A stretch of DNA of 64,000 nucleotides, taken from positions 1-64,000 of the forward strand of contig JAHHHR010000044.1 in the NCBI GenBank assembly GCA_019359245.1, given 5' to 3'. This document shows positions 7,846 through 16,610 of the stretch, one piece after another. Within the stretch, counting starts at the first letter, position 1, and every line of letters starts with the position of its first letter. The notes below the pieces were generated by a model. It ran no database searches, was not told the DNA's origin, and was given only the letters and a program-made list of their open reading frames with translations. Origin of the DNA: Nostoc desertorum CM1-VF14. Lineage in GTDB: Bacteria > Cyanobacteriota > Cyanobacteriia > Cyanobacteriales > Nostocaceae. A program made the position numbers and the translations under genes.

Positions 7846-9600
7846 TTACCTGTCTAAAGTTCGTGTATAAATTACTTGCTCTTGAGAATCGTAGAGAAAA
7901 AGGGACAAGTTAGCATTGTCACCAATTACAGCTAAGGCTTCTCGTAAGATTTGCAAGTGATTGGTAACATCAACAGTAGTATCTGAACCCGAATTCTCAG
8001 AATAAGGATTAGCCAAGTTATTTTGCCTGATTTGGTCATATTCAGGCGTTAACCGGACAATGATTACTGCATTGTCTATGCTAAATGTGCAAATCCGAAT
8101 TTCATTAATACAGGTTTTATCTAGGTCGGTACGGGTTTGTTCCAAACTACTAACAACTTGTACTTTTTCTTGTGCTTGTTTGAGGGCTACTGAATAAGGT
8201 TCAATGAGAGACTGAGCCTGAGCGTAATACAAGCTATCTTGGGAAATCTGTTTAGCAGTTTGCAAAGCCTGATCCCAGTATGTCGCGGCTGCTTGCCATT
8301 GATTTTGTTGCTCGTATACTTTGGCTTGCTTGGCAGTGCTAATGGTTTGTTGGTAGGCTTTAATAGCTAATCGTTCTTTAGTAGCGCGATCGCGTGCTGT
8401 TACGAACTTAGGTTTATAATCTACCAAAAGCTTTTCGGCTTCTTGGTATCCAGGGCTAGTCCGGGGAATGCTATTCAAGGCATTAATCGCCACCAGCCAA
8501 GTAGACTGGGTCTTTTGCCAGTCATTCAAGGATTTAGCAGTAGCTTGTCGGTTCTCGGCTGCATTAGCTACAGCTTTTGCTGCTGTTAATTTCTTCAACC
8601 ATTTTTCCTCAGCAAATATTTGCTGATTCACAGCGTGCAAACGGACACGATAATTAAGTAATTTCCCTTGCACTAGCCCATAGAGTTCACTATCAGGACT
8701 TATAATTTCTAGTGGTGCTATAGCCTGTCGCCATAAGTGTTGCCTAGCTTGTAATTCCTCTAGGCTATATGCAGGAGTTTGAGTTTTTTGTGTCGCCAAG
8801 GATGCCGTCTGCAAAGCCTTGACCACCTGATTAATTTTTTCTGAACGTCCAGACAAACTTGCTTTTAGTTCTTCTGATACCTGAGAACGGGGCGACCAAC
8901 TAGGAATTACATCCAGGGCTACGTTGGCTGCTGCAAGTTCCTGTTGTAGAGCTACTAATTCTTTTTCAGACTTAGCGCGGCGCATCCGTTGCGGGGATTT
9001 TGTTTTTAATTGCTCGGCATTTTGTATTTCTTTACACTTAGACATCACACAAGGGGGAGTCAAGAAGTAAGCACCGCCGCCTAAGATGACAATTCCCGCC
9101 AAGGCTGCACCCAATAAGATGAGTTTGATTTGAGATGCTGGCTTTGAAGTCGGCAAATTCGGCCCGTATGCAAACGGGTCAAATAGTTCCTCCTCCTCAG
9201 CCTTATCAAGTGATGGAGAATAGGTCAGAGCAGATGAAGAAATAGGAGAAAAGTATTGCCCCTCTGCTTCCCCTGCTTCCTCATTTCCCCAGCCTCCCCT
9301 CTGTTTCAGAACTAAGAAACATTTGGTATAAGGAACTTGTTCACCAAAAACTCTAAGGAAACATTGCACTCGCTGTTCTCTGTGGGGCGCTAAAGACTGA
9401 AGTACCTCCTCAATTACTGCAAAGATGATCTGAGCGTCAACTATTACATCTGATTCGTGTTGCGTTAAAATCATTAGCTCGTCTTTATTGACGGCACACT
9501 TAACCTCGAAGACTTCAGCTGATGAGACTTCTACAAGTAATTGTTCCTGCAAAGTTTTGGCTAAAAGCTGTAAATCTTCCTGCTGGACTGCTACTTTCAT
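7846..9600 (-). CDS. Unknown cyanobacterial-type protein with one membrane helix and a coiled-coil periplasmic or cytoplasmic arm
   Basis: I do not recognise a family. The 584-residue protein has a mixed N-terminal domain of about 110 residues, a low-complexity linker rich in Glu/Ser/Pro, a single membrane segment (LILLGAALAGIVILGGGAYFL), and a long Ala/Gln/Lys-rich helical region with TPR- or coiled-coil-like spacing. A final domain of about 80 residues has two cysteines close together (TCINEIRICTF). The ATG at 9600 is chosen over 9687 because GGGAAAG precedes it and the N-terminal MKVAVQQEDLQ reads as a normal start. The linker coincides with a repeat tract (cccctgcttcctc type) translated in frame. 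Confidence 0.7.
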   Translation of the reverse strand: MKVAVQQEDLQLLAKTLQEQLLVEVSSAEVFEVKCAVNKDELMILTQHESDVIVDAQIIFAVIEEVLQSLAPHREQRVQCFLRVFGEQVPYTKCFLVLKQRGGWGNEEAGEAEGQYFSPISSSALTYSPSLDKAEEEELFDPFAYGPNLPTSKPASQIKLILLGAALAGIVILGGGAYFLTPPCVMSKCKEIQNAEQLKTKSPQRMRRAKSEKELVALQQELAAANVALDVIPSWSPRSQVSEELKASLSGRSEKINQVVKALQTASLATQKTQTPAYSLEELQARQHLWRQAIAPLEIISPDSELYGLVQGKLLNYRVRLHAVNQQIFAEEKWLKKLTAAKAVANAAENRQATAKSLNDWQKTQSTWLVAINALNSIPRTSPGYQEAEKLLVDYKPKFVTARDRATKERLAIKAYQQTISTAKQAKVYEQQNQWQAAATYWDQALQTAKQISQDSLYYAQAQSLIEPYSVALKQAQEKVQVVSSLEQTRTDLDKTCINEIRICTFSIDNAVIIVRLTPEYDQIRQNNLANPYSENSGSDTTVDVTNHLQILREALAVIGDNANLSLFLYDSQEQVIYTRTLDR

Positions 9601-10270
9601 AGAGCTTTCCCGCTCAATTTTTATATTGTTTTGATTATCCTTAAGAGGATGAAATGAACTTTTTAGGTTTGTTGAATGCAAATGCACAGTTTAACTAATC
9701 ACAGCCTGAAAATCTGAACGACCAACTTTCTAACACACATTCTGACTTTTCACCAAAAATAAAAAAGCAATTATGTTCGCACTGCTACATTTTTGCAGTG
9801 CGAGATGCAAAATTAAATAATCTGTCTTCAGATGTAAATTACAAATAAAAAATGGGAATAATAGAGTATTTAAAATGGGAATAATAGATTTATTGAGTAT
9901 TTTCACTGGATTATTTGGGGGCAATAAAATACACAGCAGTTAATATGCTGCAAAATTCTAGTTGCAGAGCAGTTGTGACTAATTTATCCAAAAATTAAAG
10001 AAACTATGCTAAGTCAGAGGGTTTTGACAGAAATGGTAGTTATCTTCTATGCTAGGAAACTTACTGAAGAGATTAATTATGTGTTGTGGCTCTAGCATCA
10101 ACAGGTTAGCTATCGAAATGAATGTGCCTCATTTGCTGAATAAGATAAAATTAACCGTGAAAAATAAATTTTTATAGCTGCCAAAAGCTTAATTCTGAAA
10201 GAAAAGTGCTGCAAAATATTAAGACAGCCTCTAAGCAAAGGCTAAAAAAGTGTAAATATAAGGTATATCA
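9601..10270. other. Long intergenic region with a hairpin and a short direct repeat
   Basis: The region has no convincing gene. A perfect 8-bp stem (cgcactgc at 9779-9786, gcagtgcg at 9795-9802) has no T tract. A 16-base direct repeat (aaaatgggaataatag) occurs at 9849-9864 and 9872-9887. The promoter of the sucC-like gene should lie in its right part. Confidence 0.5.
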
Positions 10271-11497
10271 ATGGATCTATTAGAGTATCAAGTTAAAGAA
10301 TGGTTTGGGAAGATAGGCATTCCTGTATTGCCTTCCCAACGAATTGACCATCCTACAGATTTGAAACGTTTAAAAATTCGCTTTCCAATTGTACTGAAAT
10401 CTCAAGTACATGGAGCGGAACGGGCAAAAGCAGGTGGAGTCAGATTTGCAGAAACGACAATTGATGCGATCGCAGCTGCTCAAAATATCTTTAGTTTACC
10501 AATATGGGGCGAATTGCCGGAAGTTGTGCTGGCAGAATCGCAATATGATGCCAACCAGGAATTTTATCTAGCGGTGGTTTTAGATACTGCTGTTTGCCGA
10601 CCAGTACTTTTAGGTTGCAAGGAAGCAAACATCGATTGGGAATCTGCTGGGGAAAGAATGCACTATGTTGTTGTAGAACAGGAATTCTCACCCTTTTATG
10701 CCCGAAGATTGGCTTTAAAAATGGGTTTGCAGGGGACGCTGATGCAGTCGGTAAGCAGCGTTGTCCAAAAGATGTACCAGTTATTTGTGCAAAAAGACCT
10801 GGATTTAGTCGAGATAAATCCCTTGGCAGTCAGTGCTAGTGGCCAAGTTATGGCTCTTAATGGTAAAGTCAGGGTCAATCAACGGGCGATCAAGCGTCAT
10901 CCTGACCTCGCCGAAATGGCGGCAAAAATTATTGGCCGTAATACCAATACCGAAGTTAATAGTATGTTGGGTGAATGGAATGGTCTGAAAATGCACGGGA
11001 AGATCGGGATTTTAGGTAATGGTACTGGTTCAGTGTTGGCAACTTTGGATTTAGTCGCTAATGCTGGTGGCAATCCAGGTGTTTGTTTGAATCTACGTCA
11101 TGCTTTTCTTACAGATACTACACCAACCACTTTCCGCGATCGCCTAGAGACAGGTCTAAAAATCCTAGAGGCTGATAACAGCATTCAAGTAATATTAATT
11201 AATCTTCTAGGTAACATTCCTCAAACTGAAGAAGTGGTTGAAGTTATAGCCAGATCTGTGCAGCAAGACAACAGTGAACTTCAATCACAGGTTGCGTATT
11301 CTAATGGTAATAAAAGTCGGCGAGAGCAAAATTTTTCACCCTTAGTTATCCGTCTTGCTGGTTCTGAATTTGATGCTGCTAGAAAGTATTTAGCAACACT
11401 AAAGACCCCCAGCGATGCGCTCCTTGTGGTAGAAGATTTAGATGAGGCAGTAGCGGCAGCAATTCGTCTTGCTAAACCAATGGTTAGTAAGAAGTAG
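10271..11497 (+). CDS. sucC: Divergent succinyl-CoA synthetase beta subunit-like protein (ATP-grasp)
   Basis: Homologous along its length to the beta subunit of succinyl-CoA synthetase: N-terminal MDLLEYQVKEWF, an ATP-grasp fold with KSQVHGAERAKAGGV, LDLVEINPLAV, and a C-terminal CoA-ligase domain. Several conserved positions have changed. The usual HAGGRGKAGG reads HGAERAKAGG, the metal-ligand Asp after EINP (E. coli Asp213) is Asn197, and the usual DVGGGAT loop reads LNLRHAFLTD. The glutamate of EINP (E. coli Glu197) is kept as Glu181. At 408 residues it is slightly longer than E. coli SucC. It lies 290 bases before the alpha-like gene. Canonical activity is doubtful. Confidence 0.85.
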   Translation: MDLLEYQVKEWFGKIGIPVLPSQRIDHPTDLKRLKIRFPIVLKSQVHGAERAKAGGVRFAETTIDAIAAAQNIFSLPIWGELPEVVLAESQYDANQEFYLAVVLDTAVCRPVLLGCKEANIDWESAGERMHYVVVEQEFSPFYARRLALKMGLQGTLMQSVSSVVQKMYQLFVQKDLDLVEINPLAVSASGQVMALNGKVRVNQRAIKRHPDLAEMAAKIIGRNTNTEVNSMLGEWNGLKMHGKIGILGNGTGSVLATLDLVANAGGNPGVCLNLRHAFLTDTTPTTFRDRLETGLKILEADNSIQVILINLLGNIPQTEEVVEVIARSVQQDNSELQSQVAYSNGNKSRREQNFSPLVIRLAGSEFDAARKYLATLKTPSDALLVVEDLDEAVAAAIRLAKPMVSKK

Positions 11498-11741
11498 TAA
11501 CTGTGACTTCGTTCCAATTGAAAAATCAAAAATTATTAACTTCTTTTACCGCAAAGCGTAAATTTTTGAATTAAACACCCAAAATAAGTAACTACTAGTT
11601 TTTGGGAACTAACTAAATAGTGCATTCTAACTTAATATTTCTATCTAGAGGTGGGTTGACCGGCTTTTGGGACACTCAGCTTCAATGCTAGTTTTTGGAA
11701 TGTAAAAATTGCAACGGCACTGTAAATATGTCGTTTTTATG

Positions 11742-11763
11742 CCCAGTGTCTTAGACCACTGGG
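11742..11763. promoter_or_regulatory. Hairpin just upstream of the sucD-like gene
   Basis: A perfect 7-bp stem, cccagtg (11742-11748) with cactggg (11757-11763), stands 24 bases before the start codon at 11788. It has no T tract, so it is more likely a leader structure than a terminator. Confidence 0.35.
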
Positions 11764-11787
11764 TTGCCAAACTTACGGTAATTTTTT

Positions 11788-12687
11788 ATGAACCTAACGC
11801 CAGACAGCAAAGTGTTAATTCAAGGCTTTTGTGAATTCATATCAGGCACTCATGTTGCTCAAATGAAAGCTTATGGTACGAACTTGGTAGCCGGTGTCAA
11901 TCCTGGATGTGGTGGGCAGGAAATGCATGAACTGCCAGTATTTGACTTGGTAGAAGAGGTAATAGAACAATTTGGGGTAATTGACACGACAATTATCTGT
12001 GTAGATCCTTACGACGTGCTAGATGCGGCATTAGAAGCGATCGCATCTAATATTCGCCAAATTATTATTATCACTGCTGGCGTGCCGCCTTTGGATATGG
12101 TGCAATTACTCCGCAAAGCCGAAGCCTGTGAAACTTTGGTAATCGGGCCAAATAGTCCGGGGATCATTGTGCCGGGGAAAATTCTTTTAGGTACTCAACC
12201 TAACGAATTTTATACCCCTGGCCCAGTGGGGATCGTTAGTCGTAGCAGCACCCTCACCTACGAAGTTGCTTACGAGTTAACAAAAGCAGGTTTAGGACAG
12301 TCCATTAGTGTCAGTATTGGTAGCGATGCGATCGTCGGTTCTTCATTTCTCCAATGGCTGCAAATTCTCGATGAAGATGAAACTACAGAGGCGATCGTTC
12401 TAGTCGGTCAACCTGGTGGTGGTAGTGAAGAAGCAGCAGCCAGGTACATTACTGAGGCGATTGATAAACCAGTAATTGCCTACATTGCAGGTAGACTTGC
12501 ACCACCAGGAAAAACTTGGCGTCAAACTGGGACTTTAGCAACGGTTATCGGACGCGATCCTAACTTTGGCACAGCTCAAAGTAAATTAGCTGCTTTTAAA
12601 GAAGCGAAAGTTCCAGTAGCTGAACGCCCTTCTCAGATTCCAGAATTATTGAGAAAGGAGATTCGCTTATTACAAAAAGCGAAGTAA
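11788..12687 (+). CDS. sucD: Divergent succinyl-CoA synthetase alpha subunit-like protein lacking the catalytic histidine
   Basis: Full-length match to the SCS alpha subunit (299 residues): KVLIQGF at the CoA-binding N-terminus, NPGCGGQEMHELPVF, IGPNSPGIIVPGK, VGIVSRSSTLTYE, SIGSDAIVGSSF and IAYIAGRLAPPGK. The phosphohistidine loop, GKRMGHAGA in E. coli, reads GKTWRQTGT here, so His246 becomes Gln246. The partner glutamate of the GEIGG motif (E. coli Glu208) is also Gln208. Without these the phosphoryl relay between CoA ligation and nucleotide binding should not work. The pair may be a regulatory or binding protein, or may use another chemistry. Its partner is the beta-like gene upstream, which also carries changed residues. 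Confidence 0.87.
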   Translation: MNLTPDSKVLIQGFCEFISGTHVAQMKAYGTNLVAGVNPGCGGQEMHELPVFDLVEEVIEQFGVIDTTIICVDPYDVLDAALEAIASNIRQIIIITAGVPPLDMVQLLRKAEACETLVIGPNSPGIIVPGKILLGTQPNEFYTPGPVGIVSRSSTLTYEVAYELTKAGLGQSISVSIGSDAIVGSSFLQWLQILDEDETTEAIVLVGQPGGGSEEAAARYITEAIDKPVIAYIAGRLAPPGKTWRQTGTLATVIGRDPNFGTAQSKLAAFKEAKVPVAERPSQIPELLRKEIRLLQKAK

Positions 12688-12897
12688 TAATCGAGCTGCG
12701 TCTGCCAGTTTTATTGTATGAGTAATAGCGATCGCACTCACGAATCAACAATAGAAGTTTCCTTACGCTCCCTCAGGGGCAAATTTTTTTAGAGGAAAGT
12801 AAGCGATCGCCACACTTAGACGTAATGTATCATCAGGGCAATTGTCGGGGGACGAAGCATCTTTGTCCGGCTGTTCATATTGCTGCTCAAGCTAAAA

Positions 12898-13389
12898 TCA
12901 AATATTTAGATCACGCAGAGCCAGACGAATTTGCTCCAAACGCCTGCGATTAACACCAAGATCCGACTCTCCCAAGCGGGCTGCCGAACGCAGATGAATT
13001 ACTGGCTCATTGGCAGAGAAATAAAACTCTACATCATCAATAAATTTGAAGATACGGCTTTTAGAAAGAGCATGGATGTAATTATCTGTCTGTTCTATAA
13101 CTTCTGTGCGTGGAACGACGGAGAGAACTTTTAGTAAGGTTTTTCGTGCTGCATCACGATCTATATGGTAGGCAATTGGGTCAATGGCGTGTTTAGGATC
13201 ACCATCTTGACTCACAACACAATTGTCTGAAGCCGGACATGAACTAAGATGACCATTATTAACTCCCAAAGCATAAGAGGCAGCCCAAGCGCCGGTAGGA
13301 AGTATTAAAGTATTAATCAAAGTTAGCAAGATTACAAAAGTGATACTCCGCAGGAGTCGCTTTGCGAAAGCTGTTAGCAGACGAGACAT
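12898..13389 (-). CDS. DUF1499 family secreted protein
   Basis: A signal peptide or membrane anchor (LRSITFVILLTLINTLILP, ending ...GAWA) precedes a DUF1499 domain. Typical segments are CPASDNCVVSQ, HAIDPIAYHID, EVEQ-like TEVIEQTDNYIHA, FIDDVEFYF and the C-terminal IHLRSAARLGESDLGVN. The function of DUF1499 proteins is not established. The ATG at 13389 is chosen because GAGGAG precedes it at good distance; the frame also opens at a TTG codon six residues earlier. Length, 163 residues, is normal for the family. Confidence 0.87.
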   Translation of the reverse strand: MSRLLTAFAKRLLRSITFVILLTLINTLILPTGAWAASYALGVNNGHLSSCPASDNCVVSQDGDPKHAIDPIAYHIDRDAARKTLLKVLSVVPRTEVIEQTDNYIHALSKSRIFKFIDDVEFYFSANEPVIHLRSAARLGESDLGVNRRRLEQIRLALRDLNI

Positions 13390-13594
13390 TATAAACTCAC
13401 TCCTCAAGGTTCGAATAGCAGGACTTACGCAACTGGCACAGTGCGATCGCCATTTTATAGTATTTCTATACTATACAAAAGTAGCGTATCCAGAGGACAC
13501 TGCTGAAATGAGTAATAGAAATCAACTGTGTAAAGTGTTGTTCAAATCATGAGAAGATCAGTAGAGGATGCTCCCAATTAAATGCACTGCGTGT

Positions 13595-13890
13595 ATGAGA
13601 TTTACTAAACTTAACTATTGCCAATACTTGTTGAGTAGTCAAATTAATTTCACTATCACAAATTTAGTAGAGCAGAAGCGAACAGATTAGTTATGATCAA
13701 ATTAACCGTTATCTCAAGAATGAAAAATTAACGCTACGGTTGCTTTGGGATAATGTCAAAGATATCATTCAAGTGAATGCTCAGGCATATCTAGTTTTTG
13801 ATGATACAGTAATTGATCAAAGATATGCCACAAAAATAGAGACAAGTAAACGACAATATAGTGGTAAAAAACATAGAGTAAATAAATTGT
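13595..13890 (+). pseudogene. IS701-type transposase N-terminal remnant, frameshifted
   Basis: From the ATG at 13595 the frame reads MRFTKLNYCQYLLSSQINF then ends at a stop near 13688. The homology continues in another frame as SYDQINRYLKNEKLTLRLLW, then AYLVFDDTVIDQRYATKIE and SKRQYSG, where it stops resembling the family. FDDTV holds the first catalytic-type Asp of IS4/IS701 DDE transposases. The rest of the enzyme is missing, replaced by an unrelated IS remnant. The gene is dead. Confidence 0.72.
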
Positions 13891-14063
13891 ATATAGGGCT
13901 TGCGGTGATCGTCTGTGGAGCGAAGATAAGACCTGATGGGCATAAGTCCAAAGGGCAGTTGCGAAATTCCCGTAAGGGAAAGAAACAGAAACCTAAATCG
14001 TGTTAGCACAGCGAGGCGTTAGCCTGGTTTGGGAATCACCGTCATTCCACGCCGGTGAAGATG
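13891..14063 (+). mobile_element. IS200/IS605-type remnant: TnpB C-terminal tail and right end hairpin
   Basis: The frame continuing from the IS701 fragment reads CGAKIRPDGHKSKGQL and ends in QKPKSC at 14006, which resembles the variable tail of cyanobacterial TnpB proteins. About 30 bases later, gggaatcaccgtcattccac and ccggtgaagatgtcaa form the CACCG/CGGTG subterminal hairpin typical of the right end of these elements. All of the catalytic part is missing. The end lies immediately in front of the DUF2237 gene. Confidence 0.6.
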
Positions 14064-14099
14064 TCAAATCGAGACCAAAAAATCAACTACAACGAATTA

Positions 14100-14474
14100 A
14101 TGATGACAGAAGCTAAAAACGTAATCGGTGGAAACCTAGAAGCCTGCTGCACTTCTCCTATAACCGGGTTTTACCGCGACGGTTTTTGTCGCACAGGTGG
14201 TCAGGATTTCGGGTCGCACGTCGTATGTGCCGAAGTGACATTAGAATTCCTGGAGTTCACCAAATTGCGGGGAAACGACCTGAGCACACCTGTTCCTGAT
14301 TTTAATTTTCCTGGATTGAAGCCTGGCGATCGCTGGTGTTTATGTGCTTCTCGCTGGCAAGAAGCTCTCGAAGCTGGCGTTGCTCCACCTGTTATCCTGT
14401 CTGCAACCCATTCTAGAGCTTTGGAAATGGTTTCCCTAGACGATCTGAAAAAACATGGGCTAACTTCTTCTTGA
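14100..14474 (+). CDS. DUF2237 family protein
   Basis: Small soluble protein of the DUF2237 family, function unknown. Diagnostic segments are NLEACCTSPITGFYRDGFC, DFGSHVVCAEVT, LEFTKLRGNDLSTP, FPGLKPGDRWCLCASRWQ, EALEAGVAPPV and THSRALEMVSLDDLKKHGL. The conserved cysteines (ACC, FCRTGG, VCAE, WCLC) suggest metal or redox chemistry, but this is inference. The ATG at 14100 gives the usual family length of about 124 residues; another ATG follows directly. The frame stays open upstream to a GTG at 14055 inside the IS right end. No clear ribosome-binding site is seen, consistent with replacement of the native upstream sequence by the IS. Confidence 0.85.
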   Translation: MMTEAKNVIGGNLEACCTSPITGFYRDGFCRTGGQDFGSHVVCAEVTLEFLEFTKLRGNDLSTPVPDFNFPGLKPGDRWCLCASRWQEALEAGVAPPVILSATHSRALEMVSLDDLKKHGLTSS

Positions 14475-14548
14475 TTAGGGATTGGGAATTAGGCATTGGG
14501 TATTAGTTATTTCCTCGCACTTCTAACTGCCAACTCCCCAGTTCAAAA

Positions 14549-16594
14549 TCAACTCGCTGCAACTTCCACAGGCATCTTTAATACATTGACAACCATAGCA
14601 ATTAATTTAGTGGGGTCTATTGGCTTAGATAAATGCTGCTGAAACCCTGCTGAAAGTGCTTCTAAGCGGTCTTCTTCTCGGGCGTATGCTGTTAAAGCGA
14701 TCGCTGGAATACATCCGCCTTTTTCTGGTTCTAAAGAGCGTAGTTTCTGAATCAGCGTATAACCATTTTTCTCGGACATACCGATGTCACTAATCAGGAT
14801 ATCTGGTTTTGCTTGTTCAAGTATTGCTAGGGCTTCATCAACTGATGCTACCGCAGTGGTACAAGCCCCATACTCTTCAAACATAAAACTGAGAAAGTTA
14901 CGGGTATCTGTTTCATCATCTACAACTAAAACTCTTAATCCAGTAAGGGGTGTTGATGCCACAGGGGAGGAAATTTCTCCTGTGGCTTCTCTACTTGCTC
15001 TGCTACCTCTATTGTCTTGTAGCAGTGGCAGTTTCACAGTAAAGGTTGCTCCTTCTCCTGTACCTGGACTTTGAGCAAAGATTGTACCCTTGTGCAGTTC
15101 TACTAAATGACGGACGATCGCTAATCCTAGTCCTAGCCCATTGTGCGATCGCGTTGTGGTGCTGTCTGCTTGCCGGAAACGCTCAAATACTTTGGGTAAG
15201 AACTCGGAACTGATACCAATGCCGGTATCGATAACTTGAATTTGGGCGTATTTGTGAGTTGTTTCTTGTTCTTCACCACAAATTACTGACAGATTCACAT
15301 CTACCCTGCCACCCTTAGGAGTGAACTTAATAGCATTAGTTAGTAAGTTCCAGACAATTTGCTGCAACCGGGCCGGATCGCCATAAACTGACCCTACCGA
15401 AGTATCCAAGGTGATATTCAACTTAATATCTTTTGGTTCTGCTAGGGGACGCACTGCCTCTAAGGCTGCCTCCATTACCGTGATCAGATTCACCGCAGAT
15501 ACATTTAACCGCAGTTGACCTCGGATAATCCGGGATACATCTAAGATATCCTCAATCAGTTGCATCTGAGATGTAGCATTGCGTTCAATCGCCTCTAAAG
15601 CGCGGGAAGTGGCTTTTTCGTCAAGTTTCTTAGAGCGGAGTATTTTTGACCAGCCCAGCATTGAGGTTAGAGGCGTGCGGAGTTCGTGGGAGAGAACGGC
15701 GAGAAACTCGTCTTTCATCCGATTTGCTGCTTCTGCTTCGGCTCTTGCCGTCTGTTCTCGAATTACTTGAGCGCGGACTTCTTCTGCTTGCTTGCGTTCA
15801 GTGATATCTTCGAGAGTGCCTACATATCCTAGCAATTCCCCTTGACCGGAAAGCATCGGTGATGAGCGAACTTGAACCCAACGGACGATACCGTGAGCAG
15901 TTTGAAAGCGAAACTCTTCAGAGTAATCACGACCTTGATAAATGTAGTTAGACCAACTGGCGATTGCTCGTTCTCTATCTTCTGGATGAACAGATTCTAA
16001 CCATCTCTTTTCTAAACTTTCTGTTGCTTTCAAGCCACAAATTGCCTGATACCGGGGATTAGTATACCTGCATCCTCCTTCAGTATCAATTTCAAAAATC
16101 CCAATGGGCGAACAAGTACTCAGCGATCGAAATCGTTCTTCACTTTGCCTGAGTTCCGCATTCACAGCTACTAGCTGTGCTGCTTGTTGCTTGACAGCTT
16201 CTGTTTTCTTAAACAGTTCTACGAATACTGTGACTTTAGAAGTCAAAATATTGGGGTCTAATGGCTTGAGCAAGTAATCAACTGCACCCAAGGCATAGCC
16301 TTTAAACAACATTTGGTCGCTGGTGCTAAAGGCGGTGAGAAAGATAATTGGAGTGTGACGCGATCGCCCCCGATTGCGAATCAAGGTTGCAGTTTCAAAG
16401 CCATCCATACCTGGCATTTGCACATCCAGCAAAATCACTGCAAAGTCTTGATGTAGCAGACACCTCAAAGCTTCTTCCCCAGAAGTAGCTCTCACCAGAT
16501 TCTCTCCCAGTTTTTCCAGGATTGCTTCTAGTGCTAGCAAATTTTCTAGTTTATCATCCACTAGGAGGATGTTTACTTTGGGTTCCATCTGCAT
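14549..16594 (-). CDS. Hybrid histidine kinase: REC-PAS-HisKA-HATPase-REC
   Basis: Cytoplasmic hybrid sensor kinase without a membrane segment. In order: a receiver domain (LLVDDKLEN, phosphoacceptor in VILLDVQMPGMDG, Lys in LKPLD), a PAS/PAC domain (RFRSLSTCSPIGIFEID to GYVGTLEDITERK), HisKA (FLAVLSHELRTPLTSM), HATPase (NLLTNAIKF, DTGIGI, GLGLGLAIV) and a C-terminal receiver (VLVVDDETDT, LISDIG, LSKPID). The start at 16594 (MQMEPKV) avoids overlap with cheB, which ends at 16611; a GTG/ATG-type frame continues to 16642. The gap to cheB is 16 bases, so the two form an operon. The same N-REC-PAS-HK layout often accompanies CheB/CheR in cyanobacteria. Confidence 0.92.
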   Translation of the reverse strand: MQMEPKVNILLVDDKLENLLALEAILEKLGENLVRATSGEEALRCLLHQDFAVILLDVQMPGMDGFETATLIRNRGRSRHTPIIFLTAFSTSDQMLFKGYALGAVDYLLKPLDPNILTSKVTVFVELFKKTEAVKQQAAQLVAVNAELRQSEERFRSLSTCSPIGIFEIDTEGGCRYTNPRYQAICGLKATESLEKRWLESVHPEDRERAIASWSNYIYQGRDYSEEFRFQTAHGIVRWVQVRSSPMLSGQGELLGYVGTLEDITERKQAEEVRAQVIREQTARAEAEAANRMKDEFLAVLSHELRTPLTSMLGWSKILRSKKLDEKATSRALEAIERNATSQMQLIEDILDVSRIIRGQLRLNVSAVNLITVMEAALEAVRPLAEPKDIKLNITLDTSVGSVYGDPARLQQIVWNLLTNAIKFTPKGGRVDVNLSVICGEEQETTHKYAQIQVIDTGIGISSEFLPKVFERFRQADSTTTRSHNGLGLGLAIVRHLVELHKGTIFAQSPGTGEGATFTVKLPLLQDNRGSRASREATGEISSPVASTPLTGLRVLVVDDETDTRNFLSFMFEEYGACTTAVASVDEALAILEQAKPDILISDIGMSEKNGYTLIQKLRSLEPEKGGCIPAIALTAYAREEDRLEALSAGFQQHLSKPIDPTKLIAMVVNVLKMPVEVAAS

Positions 16595-16610
16595 GGTTTT
16601 TTTTCCGTGA

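Noticed and set aside
13900..14063. Group II intron 3' end
   Set aside because: No domain V consensus; the CACCG/CGGTG hairpin and the TnpB-like tail fit an IS200/IS605 end better.
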